Part shown: piece after piece, positions 9,874 to 20,921 of the stretch
How positions within the stretch are numbered: the first letter of the stretch is position 1
Layout: each line of letters starts with the position of its first letter
Assembly (NCBI GenBank): GCA_009869945.1
Contig: WIXG01000142.1
Coordinates: 115,210 to 179,209 of the forward strand
Source: Mesaphorura yosii
Lineage: Eukaryota; Arthropoda; Collembola; Poduromorpha; Tullbergiidae
Length of the DNA stretch: 64,000 nucleotides
Reading direction: 5' to 3'
Position numbers and translations under genes: made by a program
The notes under the pieces: model-generated
Seen by the model: only the letters and a program-made list of their open reading frames with translations
The model's database searches: none
What the model was told of the DNA's origin: nothing

Positions 9874-12393
9874 TTAATTAAAGCGTGCGAAATTCGACTC
9901 ACGGTAGGCCTGTCTGTCATTCATCTGCATTGCCGAGTGTCTGTTGCCGTCTGTAATTACCACCGAGTCTTGACTGCCACGATGCGCCCCGTGGCTCCTG
10001 CCCATCGTCATTTGCTTCTTTACCTTCTTCAAAGAGACGTTCATGAGTCTTGGGTTCGCCGTGTTAAATATTGTCCGGTTTTCTCGGAATCTTGCTCTGC
10101 AATGGAAAAATGGTGATATCATTCAATGCTTAATATTATTATGCTCTTATTGGCAGGGCCATTCAGGAGCAGGAAGGCTTACTTTGCAAATAGTCTCATC
10201 ACGACGCACAATGTGACCGACATCAGAGCCAGGCCGACGATCACTCCAATCATTGTCGGGTCCGTCTTGGGCCCAGTGTCCATGTGAATGTGAACCCGCT
10301 CTGCGTTAAGTTAGTTAATAGACTTGGCTATTAGGTCAAGCGAGTAAAATGACCTCATAACACTACAATGAACTTAATGTTGCCGCCATCGTCGTTTCGT
10401 TTATTACCTCTGCAAATATCTCGTTCGGACGCTGAGACGGTGTATCCTTTCATGCAGCTACAGATTTCTTCTCGGCACTCTGTAAAGTAGCCCGAACATC
10501 GGCGCGTGCGATTGCATGGACCGCGAAGTGGCACATCAGCCACGTACGCCTCTTCACAGTTTCCCGACTTGTCAGTCATGGGCATGAAATTGTCTTGACA
10601 TGAACAGGCTCCATTGCGACATTTTACAAAGTCTCCGATGCAGGCACGAGTCGCACTGCAGACTTCGCCCAAGCGTGCGTCTGTAAATGCGATAAGAGAA
10701 AATCGGTTTAGCCGGGCAAGAATCTGAAAACATGGAGCTGGATTCCAATTTAAGCGAGTTTGTCGAGTTACGAGTCACTGATTGCTGTACTCGACCAAAA
10801 CCAATTTGTTTTCTCAAGTTGTCGTTCGTGCAAGTTAATGGTTTTATTACCATTTTTTTAACTTTATCTAACAGTCGCTATCGCACAACAAATACGATTT
10901 AACATCTAATTCTGCAATACAACTGAAGCTTGGCAACTTTTGTTTTTGCTGCAGTGCCAATCACGAATCACGTCAATTTATCAATTATGCTGGTCAATTT
11001 AATCATATATGTGAAAAGTTTCTCCATCAAAGTTGAAACAACAACCGCGAACCACGAATCGCCCAACTGTTGTTTTGCCGTTCGGTGTTTCATTCCTTTA
11101 TGACTTGGTTGCGAGTAAAACTTCTCGAAAAGCCATGTTCAGTGTTCATTCCACAAATTACTTCAAATTAACATCAACCCACTTCTCCTCACAAACAGAG
11201 CACAACAAATCGGCATTCAATTCGATTTCGTTGCGGCATTGCCGTTGCCATTTTGTGATACAACCGAAACTCATGGAATAATAATGATTCTTGTTAAGTT
11301 TTTATGTATTGCTTTGCTTTTCTACAGGTTGCGCCAACATCCATTAGTAATGAGGCGTAAAAGAAATACTGTTCCGCAGTAATAAAGCATGTCCGACTAC
11401 CTTCAGCTTCGGCTTGAACACCGTCGACACCGTCTCGTAGAGTGAAAGCGGAAGAAAGTGGTCTACGTTCAAATCAGAATTTAGATGCCAGGCTTCAATA
11501 AAATGTAAACGATTTGACAAAGAAACGAAACGAAATTGGAAAGTTATGACACACGTCCATGCTCCTGTTTGCTGCACCTGAATTCTATTGCTTATTCCAA
11601 GACATTTCATAAGTGATTCGAGACAGCAAACGCTGTTATTGCTGATTGTTTGGGCTATTGACAGCCTTGGCACAGAAAACGCGGATCGCTGGTCGAAGCT
11701 GTTACGAGAAAACGAGCACACAAGGCCCCGTGGCCCGTGGCCACTTTTGGACGGTCAAAGTCCAATCACACACAAGGGCCTCGGCCTCAGTCGTCTCGGG
11801 AAGTTAGCTCCAACCCGAGTTGGCGAACTCATAGCCGTTTCATATTTCAATCCCACGAAACCTAATACAATATGACCTCAAAGGTCGGTAATGGCGATAG
11901 TGAGGGTTCGGCAAAGGCACTACTAATTCACGAATTAGCTTGGACATGCTTACTGTCTGGTCGATCCATAACGTAATCTTCATCCTGCTGCTGACTGTGA
12001 CTCTTGCCTTGGTCCTCTTTCTTCTCGTTTCCGTCGGGATTACTGGCCGTGTCATTTTGTCCAGCAGTTTCTAGACCCTGACTCTGATTGTGCTCGTTCT
12101 CATTATCTGCCAAGTACTTGACCACTCGGATGCTCGACGCGGAGTCCTGTCGCTGTCTCTTGTACTCTGGGGAGAAACTTCCGCGCCTGTCTCCGCGTTC
12201 AAGGCCCGCCCGCAGCTCTCGCAGTGAGTTGGCTCCGTTTCCAATCTGCACCAGCACACACGTGCAGACGAAGAGCAGGATCATGGATTTGGATTTAATC
12301 TCTGTAAGGGGCCAAGCGAAATTAAAGTTGAGTTCAAAGGATACATGTAAATGGAACGGCTTGAATGGAGGCCAAGAAGGACTTACCAATCAT
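9874..12393 (-). CDS. Type I membrane protein with two identical-spacing six-cysteine (EB-like) modules
   Basis: Five exons on the minus strand: 12393-12387, 12301-11954, 10680-10408, 10300-10183 and 10096-9874; 969 nt, 322 residues, all junctions in phase. Residues about 9-25 form a hydrophobic signal peptide (ILLFVCTCVLVQ). A polar Gln/Asn/Glu-rich stretch follows to about 118. Cysteines then fall as C126-x5-C-x6-C-x4-C-x1-C-x13-C160 and again, with the same spacing, C174 to C208. This resembles EB/EGF-like extracellular modules. A transmembrane helix spans about 226-244 (MIGVIVGLALMSVTLCVVM), followed by a basic cytoplasmic tail of about 78 residues. An NRT glycosylation site lies in module two. 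A receptor or adhesion role is plausible by architecture only. Exon 1 contributes just seven coding bases. The 3' end may vary: good GT donors exist at the KKG and YRE positions in the last exon. Confidence 0.72.
10681..11953. other. Large intron of the cysteine-module membrane protein gene
   Basis: Intron 2 of the model, GTAAGC donor and TTACAG acceptor on the minus strand. I see no further exon inside it. Open frames here (for example 11344-11721 minus) lack splice support or recognisable similarity. Confidence 0.55.
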
Positions 12394-15172
12394 TTTAAAT
12401 AAAAGTTGTTTGGATAGTTAAACAATTCCGGGCCCACAGTTAAGTTTACGCGAAAGAACGCCGTGTCAGTGTCGTATTGCACCAAAACGCGTAGCAGAGT
12501 CCGGAGCCGAAAACAACGTCATTACGCTGCCGTCTCAAGACGTACACTAAACTCGCGTCCGTAGAGCACTCGGAGACTTGACCGATTCGTTCTCAACTCC
12601 AAATCCGAATCAACGAGAAAGAGCAGCGAGATTTCTTCTCAACTTTCTCATTCCCTAAGAAGTTTCACTCGCCTTTATCTTTGGCTTGGCTTTCTTTCTT
12701 TCTCCTCGGTCAGTTCAAATGCCAAAGCATTTAGAGGATACTCGTTCTCGTATCGCATTGCATCGTAGAATCTGAAATCTACAGTGTCTGGGCAGGAGAA
12801 AACGAGATACACTTCCTGAGAATACGTAATCAGTCCAAGTCGAGTCGTGTGTACTGACACTAAGCGATAGTACAAATGCGTAATGCACTGCTGATAGTGT
12901 TTCAAAATTCACTCCAGCACGGCACGGTACGGCACGGCACACACCTTGAATCTAAACTAAAACTCCACTCACCCGCCGAAAATACGCCGGAACTGCTGCA
13001 GAGAAATGTCGGACATTAAAATCGATACCTGTGCTGGAATTTTTTGAACTATTTGATGAGTGGCCGTGGCCCTTTCGCCAGTTGCTATTGCTGTTGCTTG
13101 CTATGTTCCGTATTTCGTGTTTTATCATTTCCTGAAATAAAAAATGCAGCACGAGCCAAAAGTGAGCGAGTTAAAAGTTTTTAAGTACAATGTTCGAGAG
13201 TTTCGAAGTGGACAAACATGCTGAAATAATAATGACCGCTAGGTTGTTGGTCGTCCCCGAATTAATAACACCGTCAAAGTCGAATCCACTCGGAACCAGA
13301 ACTCAGAATTCGGAACTTGTGAACTGCAGGGTCACAGTCACTTTTTGCACGTGAAGCGTCAATCCGTCCCAAAGTTTAAAGCGTGTCAGTTTGACGAAAG
13401 CGATGTTCACAGGCTCACCGACCGAAGCGAATTGAATGAGCTCGCATTTCGACATTTCGCATTTCCCCGTGCCAATGCGACCGTAAAGAACGGAGAGCTT
13501 CCTGAATAAGTGCTAGCGAATTGAGTCCCGTACCGTCCCCATTCCGCATTCGCGTAAAAAACAATTTTCATGACATTTCTTACGGAATGACCTTTAAACA
13601 TGAATGTGGCGTGTCAATCGTGGCTTGGCAAGCTCCAAATGGCTTGTATTGGCTTTATATGGTGAACAATTGACATTGTATTTGTATTTTTTTTGTCGAA
13701 CCCCGTAGAGAGGCCTGGCTCAAATGTCTCGGAACTCTGCATGAAATATTGAAATTGGATATTGAGTGTGAGCTGCCTCCCGAGTTGCGGTAGGCAGAAT
13801 CGTCGCGTTGAGGTGCAATCGAGAGTTATGATTATGACTGACTAGACTTGCCGTGCCATACTGGATACGCTGCCACGTTCCATCATGCAAAGCGAAGTAA
13901 ATGTCAAGCAATCGTTCAGCCAGTGCAGCGCGTCGCGTTAAACCGAAACCGAAATATTGCGATTGCGATTAAAGGAAATGAATGTCCATTTGGGGATTTT
14001 TTGCTGCAATGCACAGCTTTCCATTTCCTTTCATCATATTTGACTTATTTGGCACCTCAATACACGTGCAGGGGGCACGCGAATTTCCGTGATTGCAAAT
14101 CGCAAGCCTCGTGCAGACCCGAAATCCGAAGCACGGCCAGCACGCCATGACATAATCTTGTCATTAGCGTGCATTTCCCCGAATCAAACCTATACTTTAA
14201 ATATCATTATCACTGGTACGGTGCACAGGAATCAAGTCCCAATCCCAATTGTCTCGAACTCTTGAGCAAGGTAAAGATAATCGAATGTCGAATGCCTTAC
14301 GAGCAGTCAAGTCTTTGTTGTGTTAAACTTGGCGAGTGCGAATGGTGAGAGTAATGAGCGAGGCGGTCGATTATTCCGAGGCTCGCATTTTACTTTCATG
14401 CCTGTCATGTATGACATTGCATTGCAAATTGCTCTGCTTTACCGTGCATTACAGTGTGCGTTGCGGGCCAACAGCGCAACGCGCAACGGTAAAATAGCAG
14501 TCAGTCACGGGTCATTAGTTTGGCAATGCTGTCATGTAAAAAATTACATAATGGTTTCACAGCATTAGAATGAAGGTGGAATACTCGTGAAGGATCCGTC
14601 AACATGTCAGCGCACTCGTTCCGTTCCTTGCCAAATCTGTCTCGTGAGCTATTTGCGTTTGCGTATTGCAATGCAGAAAATGACAACGGGAGAGCGTGTC
14701 GATGCTCGTGCGTGGCAGTTGTCAACTGAGCTCGTTAATTCAGACTCACACACGAGTCGGCCAAAACCCGAGCTGGCAAATCGAAACAAATGACACTTGA
14801 TGTACATACGTAAATAAAGGCAAAAGGCGTAATCGCTTCCTAAATTATTTCAGTGTCGCAATGCACCAATAATTGAGAGCATTATTGAAGTGTTGCGCGT
14901 ACGCGTACTGTGTGAGTGGCTCGCGCCTCACGGCGAAGGCGATTGCAAAATATGGGTCAATGCACGGCATGCAGGCACGTGCAAGCGCTTTAAACTAGCT
15001 CCACTTTTTAATACGCGTGTCGCCTACTTTCCAAGCAATGGCAACGCGTACCGCAATTGACTTCCGTGGCTTGCGATTAATTTGCAATATACAATACGCA
15101 CATGTAACGTCTTTCAGTCGTGATTCATCAGAGATTAAGATTGCCGTCCTGCTTCATTGAGTAACTCTTACT
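12394..15172. other. Intergenic between the membrane protein and Reeler genes
   Basis: The two genes are divergently oriented, so this 2.8 kb should hold both promoters. I see no coding exon. A short GGCAC-type run occurs around 12918-12941. Open frames at 12675-12942 and 13848-14150 look accidental. Confidence 0.5.
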
Positions 15173-15180
15173 CTATAAAT
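15173..15180 (+). promoter_or_regulatory. TATA box of the Reeler-domain gene
   Basis: CTATAAAT lies about 185 bases upstream of the start codon at 15363, with a pyrimidine/TCA start-like context (ACTCACTTT) roughly 15-20 bases downstream. This places transcription start near 15195-15210 and leaves a 5' leader of about 160 bases. Usage is inferred. Confidence 0.5.
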
Positions 15181-15316
15181 ACGAGCACGCACTCACTTTC
15201 GATCTCATTTGAATTCCAATTGCCTCCGGTGCTTGCCTTTTATTCGTGAATTTAAAGTCGTCTTTTATTTTCCCACGTGCGTGCGCGCGTTGTGTATTTG
15301 TTTTTGTTTATACTCT

Positions 15317-15335
15317 CAAGACAAGACAAGACAAG
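15317..15335 (+). repeat. ACAAG pentamer run in the 5' leader
   Basis: CAAG followed by three ACAAG units, read directly, lying inside the predicted 5' leader of the Reeler-domain gene. Confidence 0.75.
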
Positions 15336-15362
15336 TTGTTTAATTTTTCAGACAGGACAAAG

Positions 15363-18102
15363 ATGACAGGCATAAATATTTCAGTCTTCTTCGCGTTGTT
15401 CACGTTCAGTGTCATAGTCATCGTCACAGCCTTTCCCGACGGCGCACCAGGATCCACATGCCAGAAACACCGTCCGGATCACGGTTCCACGTCTCAGCCA
15501 CTGTCAACGCTGCCATTCATCATCAAAGCTTCGGCGTCTGAGTACAAGCCCGGCGACACAGTCGCAGGTAATGCTGCTTGACTTTAGTGCTTTAGCTTGA
15601 TGCGCACGCCCGAATTCCAGAATTTCAGCTGCGCTCACGGAAAATGTCCACGTAATTCGAAATGGGTGCGTTCATCCTTTCGGGGTCGGAGTTTATTTGG
15701 TTAATCTGTTTTTCTCAGAAGTCTTTGTGCTTGTGCGGTCGGTTTGCGATCGACTTCGGCTTCATAATCATGATGGAAGTCAATTTTCACGCAGTAAGGA
15801 AATTCGCGTTCCGGGAGGCGTGTGCAATGCGCCATGAAGAAAGGGCATAAAAATGAATTTCGCATTCCCAGAACTCTTGTAAGGCACAAACACGACGCAC
15901 GAGATGATTACTCTTATTGTACTCTGGCGTAACAAAAGATGTTTGGGTTTGCATTGGCTTTCTCGGCTTGTTCTTGATTTTGGTCGTGGTTCTGGCGCAT
16001 TGTAAAAATAAAACGAGCTCTGCATTACACTTTTCTCGTGATGACAGCTTTACGGTACGTGGAATTGATCCATATTAATATGCTGGCTCAACGTGGAGCA
16101 GAAGAGCCTCTCAGTCTCGAGTCTGTAAGAAGAGCCTCTCAATGATATTCGTTTAATTTCCAGACTCGCGTCTCTGCCAAGAAAAGAGAGAAAAGCGCAA
16201 GGGATTAACGTGAATCATTATTCTTTAATTCCTTTTTGCACCAACAAACTCATTTATCATCGCAGCCTCCCAGACAAGACAGACAAGTGTATTTTGCCAA
16301 TTTAGATTTCATTGGGCCACCTTACATCATGAACGCACGCGTTGGAAATGCACGTGTTCTTCAAGCACACTGTTAAGCTGACCCACTTTATCCTGCATTT
16401 GGGTTAAATTCGAGCCGGAGCAAAAAAAATCATTGTGAATTCGCCTCGCCTTGCCTCCCAATCCGTTATTGATCACCTGCGAACAAATTTCGCATGACCA
16501 AATCGCAAATCTTTGGTTTAAACTCCACACACACGTTGATTTATTCGCTGAAGGCATAAGTCGGACATTTGCAGCAGCATCGTTTGCTCGATTACGTCAT
16601 AGTATGCGAATATGAATGAGACATGGCGAAAAGCGAAATATGAATGCTCATTCATTTCCCGAACACTTCGCTAAGAAGTAACTCAATTAATCATGCAGCC
16701 CAGCAAATGCCAAAGGAATTTCGCTGCAAATGGCTCGAGCGTACTCCGCTCCGTCTTGGACAATCACGCTAAGTAACCTAGTGAGACGTTGTAATTAACG
16801 AAGATTGATTTTTGTCGTACGAACACGAATATAAACATGGATTTTTCGGCACGCTAAAGCTAGCAGCTATGCGGGCTATACGGCTCGGTCGACATTCATG
16901 AATTCGTGTTCACTGTTCACCTTCGCAATTCGTGTATTTTTAAAGCGTGCCAGTCACCTAAAATTACTGCCCACTGCCCCTGACCTCTTCATCGCTCTTG
17001 TTGACTGTTGACATGAAGTGAGATAATTGCGGAGTGACAGTTATGATTAGTTCGTCAATATTCTCTCCTGTGATTAAATCTACTACTGTTTTCTTTCCTT
17101 TGCAGTGAGGATCACGGGCAAGCCAGGCTACTACTTTAAAGGCTTCTTCGTTCAAGCCCAGGACGAGAGCGGCAAATGGATCGGCACATTCGAGCAGACG
17201 CCTTTTTCGGTGGGCCATCCCGAATGCTCGATGATCACGCATCACGATAACGAGCAGAAAGAAGAAGTGACGCTCATCTGGCACCCACCAAAGGATTCCG
17301 AGGGAGGAAAAGTTCATTTCCTGTGAGTGAACCAATATTTTAGCTAATCAGTACAAATTGCTCACTTTATTCGATAAGACGGGAGCATTTATAAGTTCGC
17401 TGTGCTGCTGGGGCGTAATTGACAAATCTCTCATTTTCATAACCATTGGCATTTCAACGGTTGTATCTAAATTATGCCTGTAAAAAGGGTGTGGGTTCTT
17501 TTGCACACGTGAAAGAAGCTTGCATTCCTTATTCGTTCGTATTTGTGGTCGTTATTCAAAGGCAGAGTCAACATTTTAGCAAATTGGCACACAGGCATGC
17601 CAGCCAACGAAGTGAAGTGATGGCACGACCCTTTTAACAATGCGCCACGATGCATAATAACTACTTTATCTTGATCTCGGCTTTTATTGCAGCCTGCGAG
17701 AGTTAGCTTGCTTTCATTTCGGATCCTCTATTTGTAATTCTGAAATGGTACAAATTAGAGTGCGTCTTGTTTCTTCGCTAATCCTCAAAGTCCAAAGTCT
17801 GTGTAAATAACAGACTTTCACGTGCGAAACTGGTGCAAAACTTTCTTCTGCCCGTCCAGCGTCAGCGTATCAGTTTTCCTGATTCATTTCTCAATGTCAA
17901 GCAGGATGTGGAAATTGTAACACGTCAATGCAATGTGTCAAGGCGGCTAGGCTGCGACCGAGACCGCTGATAGTAAATAACTCAAAACGCTGCCGACTAA
18001 ATTGATGCTGATGCTTTCTTTTTCTTTGTTCTATTTTACAGTGCCTCCGTGCTGAAGAGCTACAAGCAGTATTGGGTAGACGCTCCAGCCTCCGTGTCAT
18101 AA
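15363..18102 (+). CDS. Reeler-domain secreted defense-like protein
   Basis: Three exons: 15363-15567, 17106-17322 and 18042-18102. Donors are GCAG/GTAATG and CT/GTGAGT; acceptors TTTGCAG and TTTACAG. Total 483 nt, 160 residues. Residues 1 to about 22 are a signal peptide (hydrophobic FFALFTFSVIVIVTA, then F-P-D-G-A-P). The mature protein shows the Reeler pattern: FPDGAP start, a Cys soon after, a beta strand FIIKASASEYKPGDTV, then TGKPGYYFKGFFVQA, and a late strand EVTLIWHPP. Size and layout match insect and crustacean putative defense proteins (Hdd11/Reeler family), secreted into hemolymph and induced by bacteria in several insects (family knowledge); immune function here is inferred. A longer in-frame ATG at 15246 exists, but 15363 puts the signal peptide at the N-terminus and is preferred. 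Confidence 0.85.
15568..17105 (+). other. Intron 1 of the Reeler gene
   Basis: Bounded by a GTAATG donor and a TTTGCAG acceptor. I saw no coding or RNA feature in it. Confidence 0.6.
17323..18041 (+). other. Intron 2 of the Reeler gene
   Basis: Bounded by a GTGAGT donor and an acceptor with a strong pyrimidine tract ending TTTTACAG. Nothing else seen. Confidence 0.6.
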
Positions 18103-18603
18103 ACCAAAACGAGTGCGAGTCATGTCGTCATGTCTTAATCAATTTATTGACTTTAGTTTAGTGTTATTGTGTAATGGTAATAATATAAGTATTATGCATT
18201 ATCCGCTATCACTGTACATCATAAAATGTCTACACGATCCCAGTAATTAGTAGTAATATAGTTCATGTTTATAAAGATTAGCATTTATCAAGCTGTATAG
18301 TAGATTCATTTCTTAAAATAATACGTACACGTGCAATACGCTCTACTCTTACATTACAAATGATTGTGAGTCTATTACAACATAAATACGTTAATACGCA
18401 CAAGTGCACTGTCGTTAATTATTTAAGACCAGACCAACTCACAACGACGACCAAGTTACCTGACCACAACTATACGAGAGTTAGTACGAGTCTATTAATT
18501 CCAGGCTAACTTCTGCATTCTCCTAAGAGTCCGATAAACGTTCTATTTGTGTAGTACACATTTGAATACTCGCGCGGTCGCGGTGGTTGGCTAGAGTCAA
18601 TTA

Positions 18604-18609
18604 AATAAA
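18604..18609 (+). terminator. Candidate poly(A) signal AATAAA for the Reeler gene
   Basis: First canonical AATAAA I found after the stop codon, about 500 bases downstream on the plus strand. Implies an AT-rich 3' UTR from 18103; usage not proven. Confidence 0.4.
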
Positions 18610-20791
18610 TTGCTATACTGATTGATTTTTATCGCAGATTCCTCTTTTTCTTTGACTTGCTGTTTTCAGTTCTTGCTAAGTCTACTCTATGAGATAATTC
18701 TAACATGGTTCTAAATTAGGCAGGCCACAATACATCGGCTAAACCTAGGTATTTACATTTTACAGCATTTAATGACTGACAAGGTTCACGTTAAGTATCA
18801 GAGGAGTATTTTGAAGAAATGGTCAGAAACCATCGACAAAGACGACAGTTGGCAAAGATTGTCAGATTGATTGGCTTGTTATAAATAAAGGTCAAGTCGA
18901 AGTCGAGGGTTACAATTACGGAGGCAAGGGACGCAGAGGACAAGGAGATTTAACTTTCGAACATGTGATTGTTCTAACGCCTGATCACGACTCACGTTTC
19001 ATGAAGCAGTGAAGACGAATAAAACTTAACGCTATGTGCCTATGCTGCTATTTGGTTATGTAAGCTCGATTTCTTAATTCCTCGGAAAGTTGCGAGTCAG
19101 AAATGCTTTCAACGGTCATCCTCCCATCAACTCAATTGACCAGTACAGATTTTGCCCGTTCGCCTCTTGAAAGCATTTCATCCGCGAGAATGGGTTTTCG
19201 TAATTAAGGCAAACATGCTGATATGTCTTATGCAGTCGTCTTCTTACGGCGGCTACGGCGACTGACTCTCAAGAATCTGACAAATTCATTCAACCTTTTA
19301 CAATACCGACTAAATTGTAACCAACTCTGGTGTACTCCACCGCATACGTATTGTACAAGAGTACAGAAATTGCAATCGCAATTGCTGTTGTAAGATGTGC
19401 AAGCTCACGAAAGGAAGGGTGACAGTTTCAGGGGACGTCAGGGCAGGGAAGGAAGGAAAGGTAAGAAAGGTCCACAGGCTTATCACTAAAAGGGACACGC
19501 ATCACAACGAAAGTATTTTACAACCCAATTGCCAATTCCTGCATGAATATGAAAGTTCTCTTGATATTCATTATACGATATTGTATTTAAGCTATCACAG
19601 TTTTGCGCATTGCATTTTAATGTTACAATGCAAATGCACCTGATCAAATTAAGTGTAGTTATTGCGAACAAAGACCGCTTGGGCCCTGTCCGCGTCCACA
19701 GCCTAATTGCCTGCTCGCTATGCTACGATACATAAATACTGCCTAATTCCGAGAGTTTGGCACAATTCATAATACGTCCACTGTCTTGTCTTTCTAGCGC
19801 CTAAGTTTATAAAACTAGAACAAGGATGCGACCCTTGAGCTTTAGTTTGCAGAAACTATCTGTCTATTCGGTAATTCGGCTTATTGCAAAATATTCGCAC
19901 ATCGAGTCTGTGACATGTCGACAGGTCCAACCAATAAAGAAGTGGACACATAAAATGATAATAAATAATGATGTGTTGGCTGATATTGTTGGTTGCTCTA
20001 AAGTTATAATGAAACTTAATGTCAACTTAAACATAAAATTGTGATCCATAAAAATTGGCAAAGATATGAACGGCATCATTTGGATAATTTGTAATTGTGT
20101 GACTGAGAATCGACGCCTTGTGACTGGCTCGGCTTACATGCTAAACTATTGCTGGCTTACACAAATCATATCCACATAAACTTCAACAAAGAGTCACGTG
20201 TATTATTTGGCAATATTAAAATAACAAGTCAGTAAAATCTTATTCGGTCCGGCTGAGTACGAAGAAATGACTAGGCTTTGTACCAATGAGATTCTTAATT
20301 CCTACGTAAAATCTAAATTATTTCATGTTCACGATTTCGCTATCGCCCCCGCCTGCACGCACGCACACACGCACCAAAGAAGTGTCTTAACGAAGAAACT
20401 ATCACACAGTAAATATAAAATTGCGATAGTTTGACTTATGAGAAATAATGATCGTACGTACATTTGGCTTAACTATTGACAGTATTTAACGTAGCAGTGA
20501 GTACGGTGCATGATAATTATGATAGTAGTTTGCTTGAAGAGGACGATGAGAAACCTGCAGTCACAGTCACGGAGTGGCATTTGAATTCTGAAGTACATGA
20601 CGAGATGATTACCCACCGTCATTCCACGATGATATGAGTCTTGTGTGTGAATTGTGTTGACGGCGAATTTTAGACTTGTCATTGTCACGTTGTACTTTGA
20701 TGATGTGCATTACTTTTCTTCTTTAACTAAACCATAATTATTTTATAGCACTCGACAGCGACGGCTCATGCCCGGCTTCATGCTCTTGAGA
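18610..20791. other. Intergenic, no gene seen; includes the mub distal 3' end
   Basis: Between the 3' ends of the convergent Reeler and mub genes. AT-rich, with no supported exon. The part nearest 20791 should hold the 3' UTR of the distal mub transcript. Confidence 0.5.
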
Positions 20792-20921
20792 TTAGTGAAT
20801 TGGCGCTCGTAGAAGGGGACTGGGCGCCGTGATGTAGAAGCCGGGGCTCGGCCCAGACACAGGCGCTCCAGCGGGAAACACGAGTCCACCTCCGGCCAGC
20901 GTCGCGGTCTCCATCGCCAAC
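20792..20921 (-). CDS. mub: Alternative distal last coding exon of mub/PCBP
   Basis: A minus-strand exon behind the acceptor GTGGTGGCAG. When joined in phase 2 to the KH3 exon (25276-25148) it reads AQYLINMR then LAMETATLAGGG and 30 more residues to TAA: 42 residues after the junction Arg. Vertebrate PCBP1/2 end in a closely similar way just after KH3 (INxRLSSE), so the fit is good in phase, position and sequence. The resulting isoform would be 385 residues and would lack the Ser/Gly-rich tail. The intron to KH3 is about 4.2 kb and skips over the proximal last exon. It could instead belong to an unrelated gene, but the motif match makes that unlikely. Confidence 0.68.
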
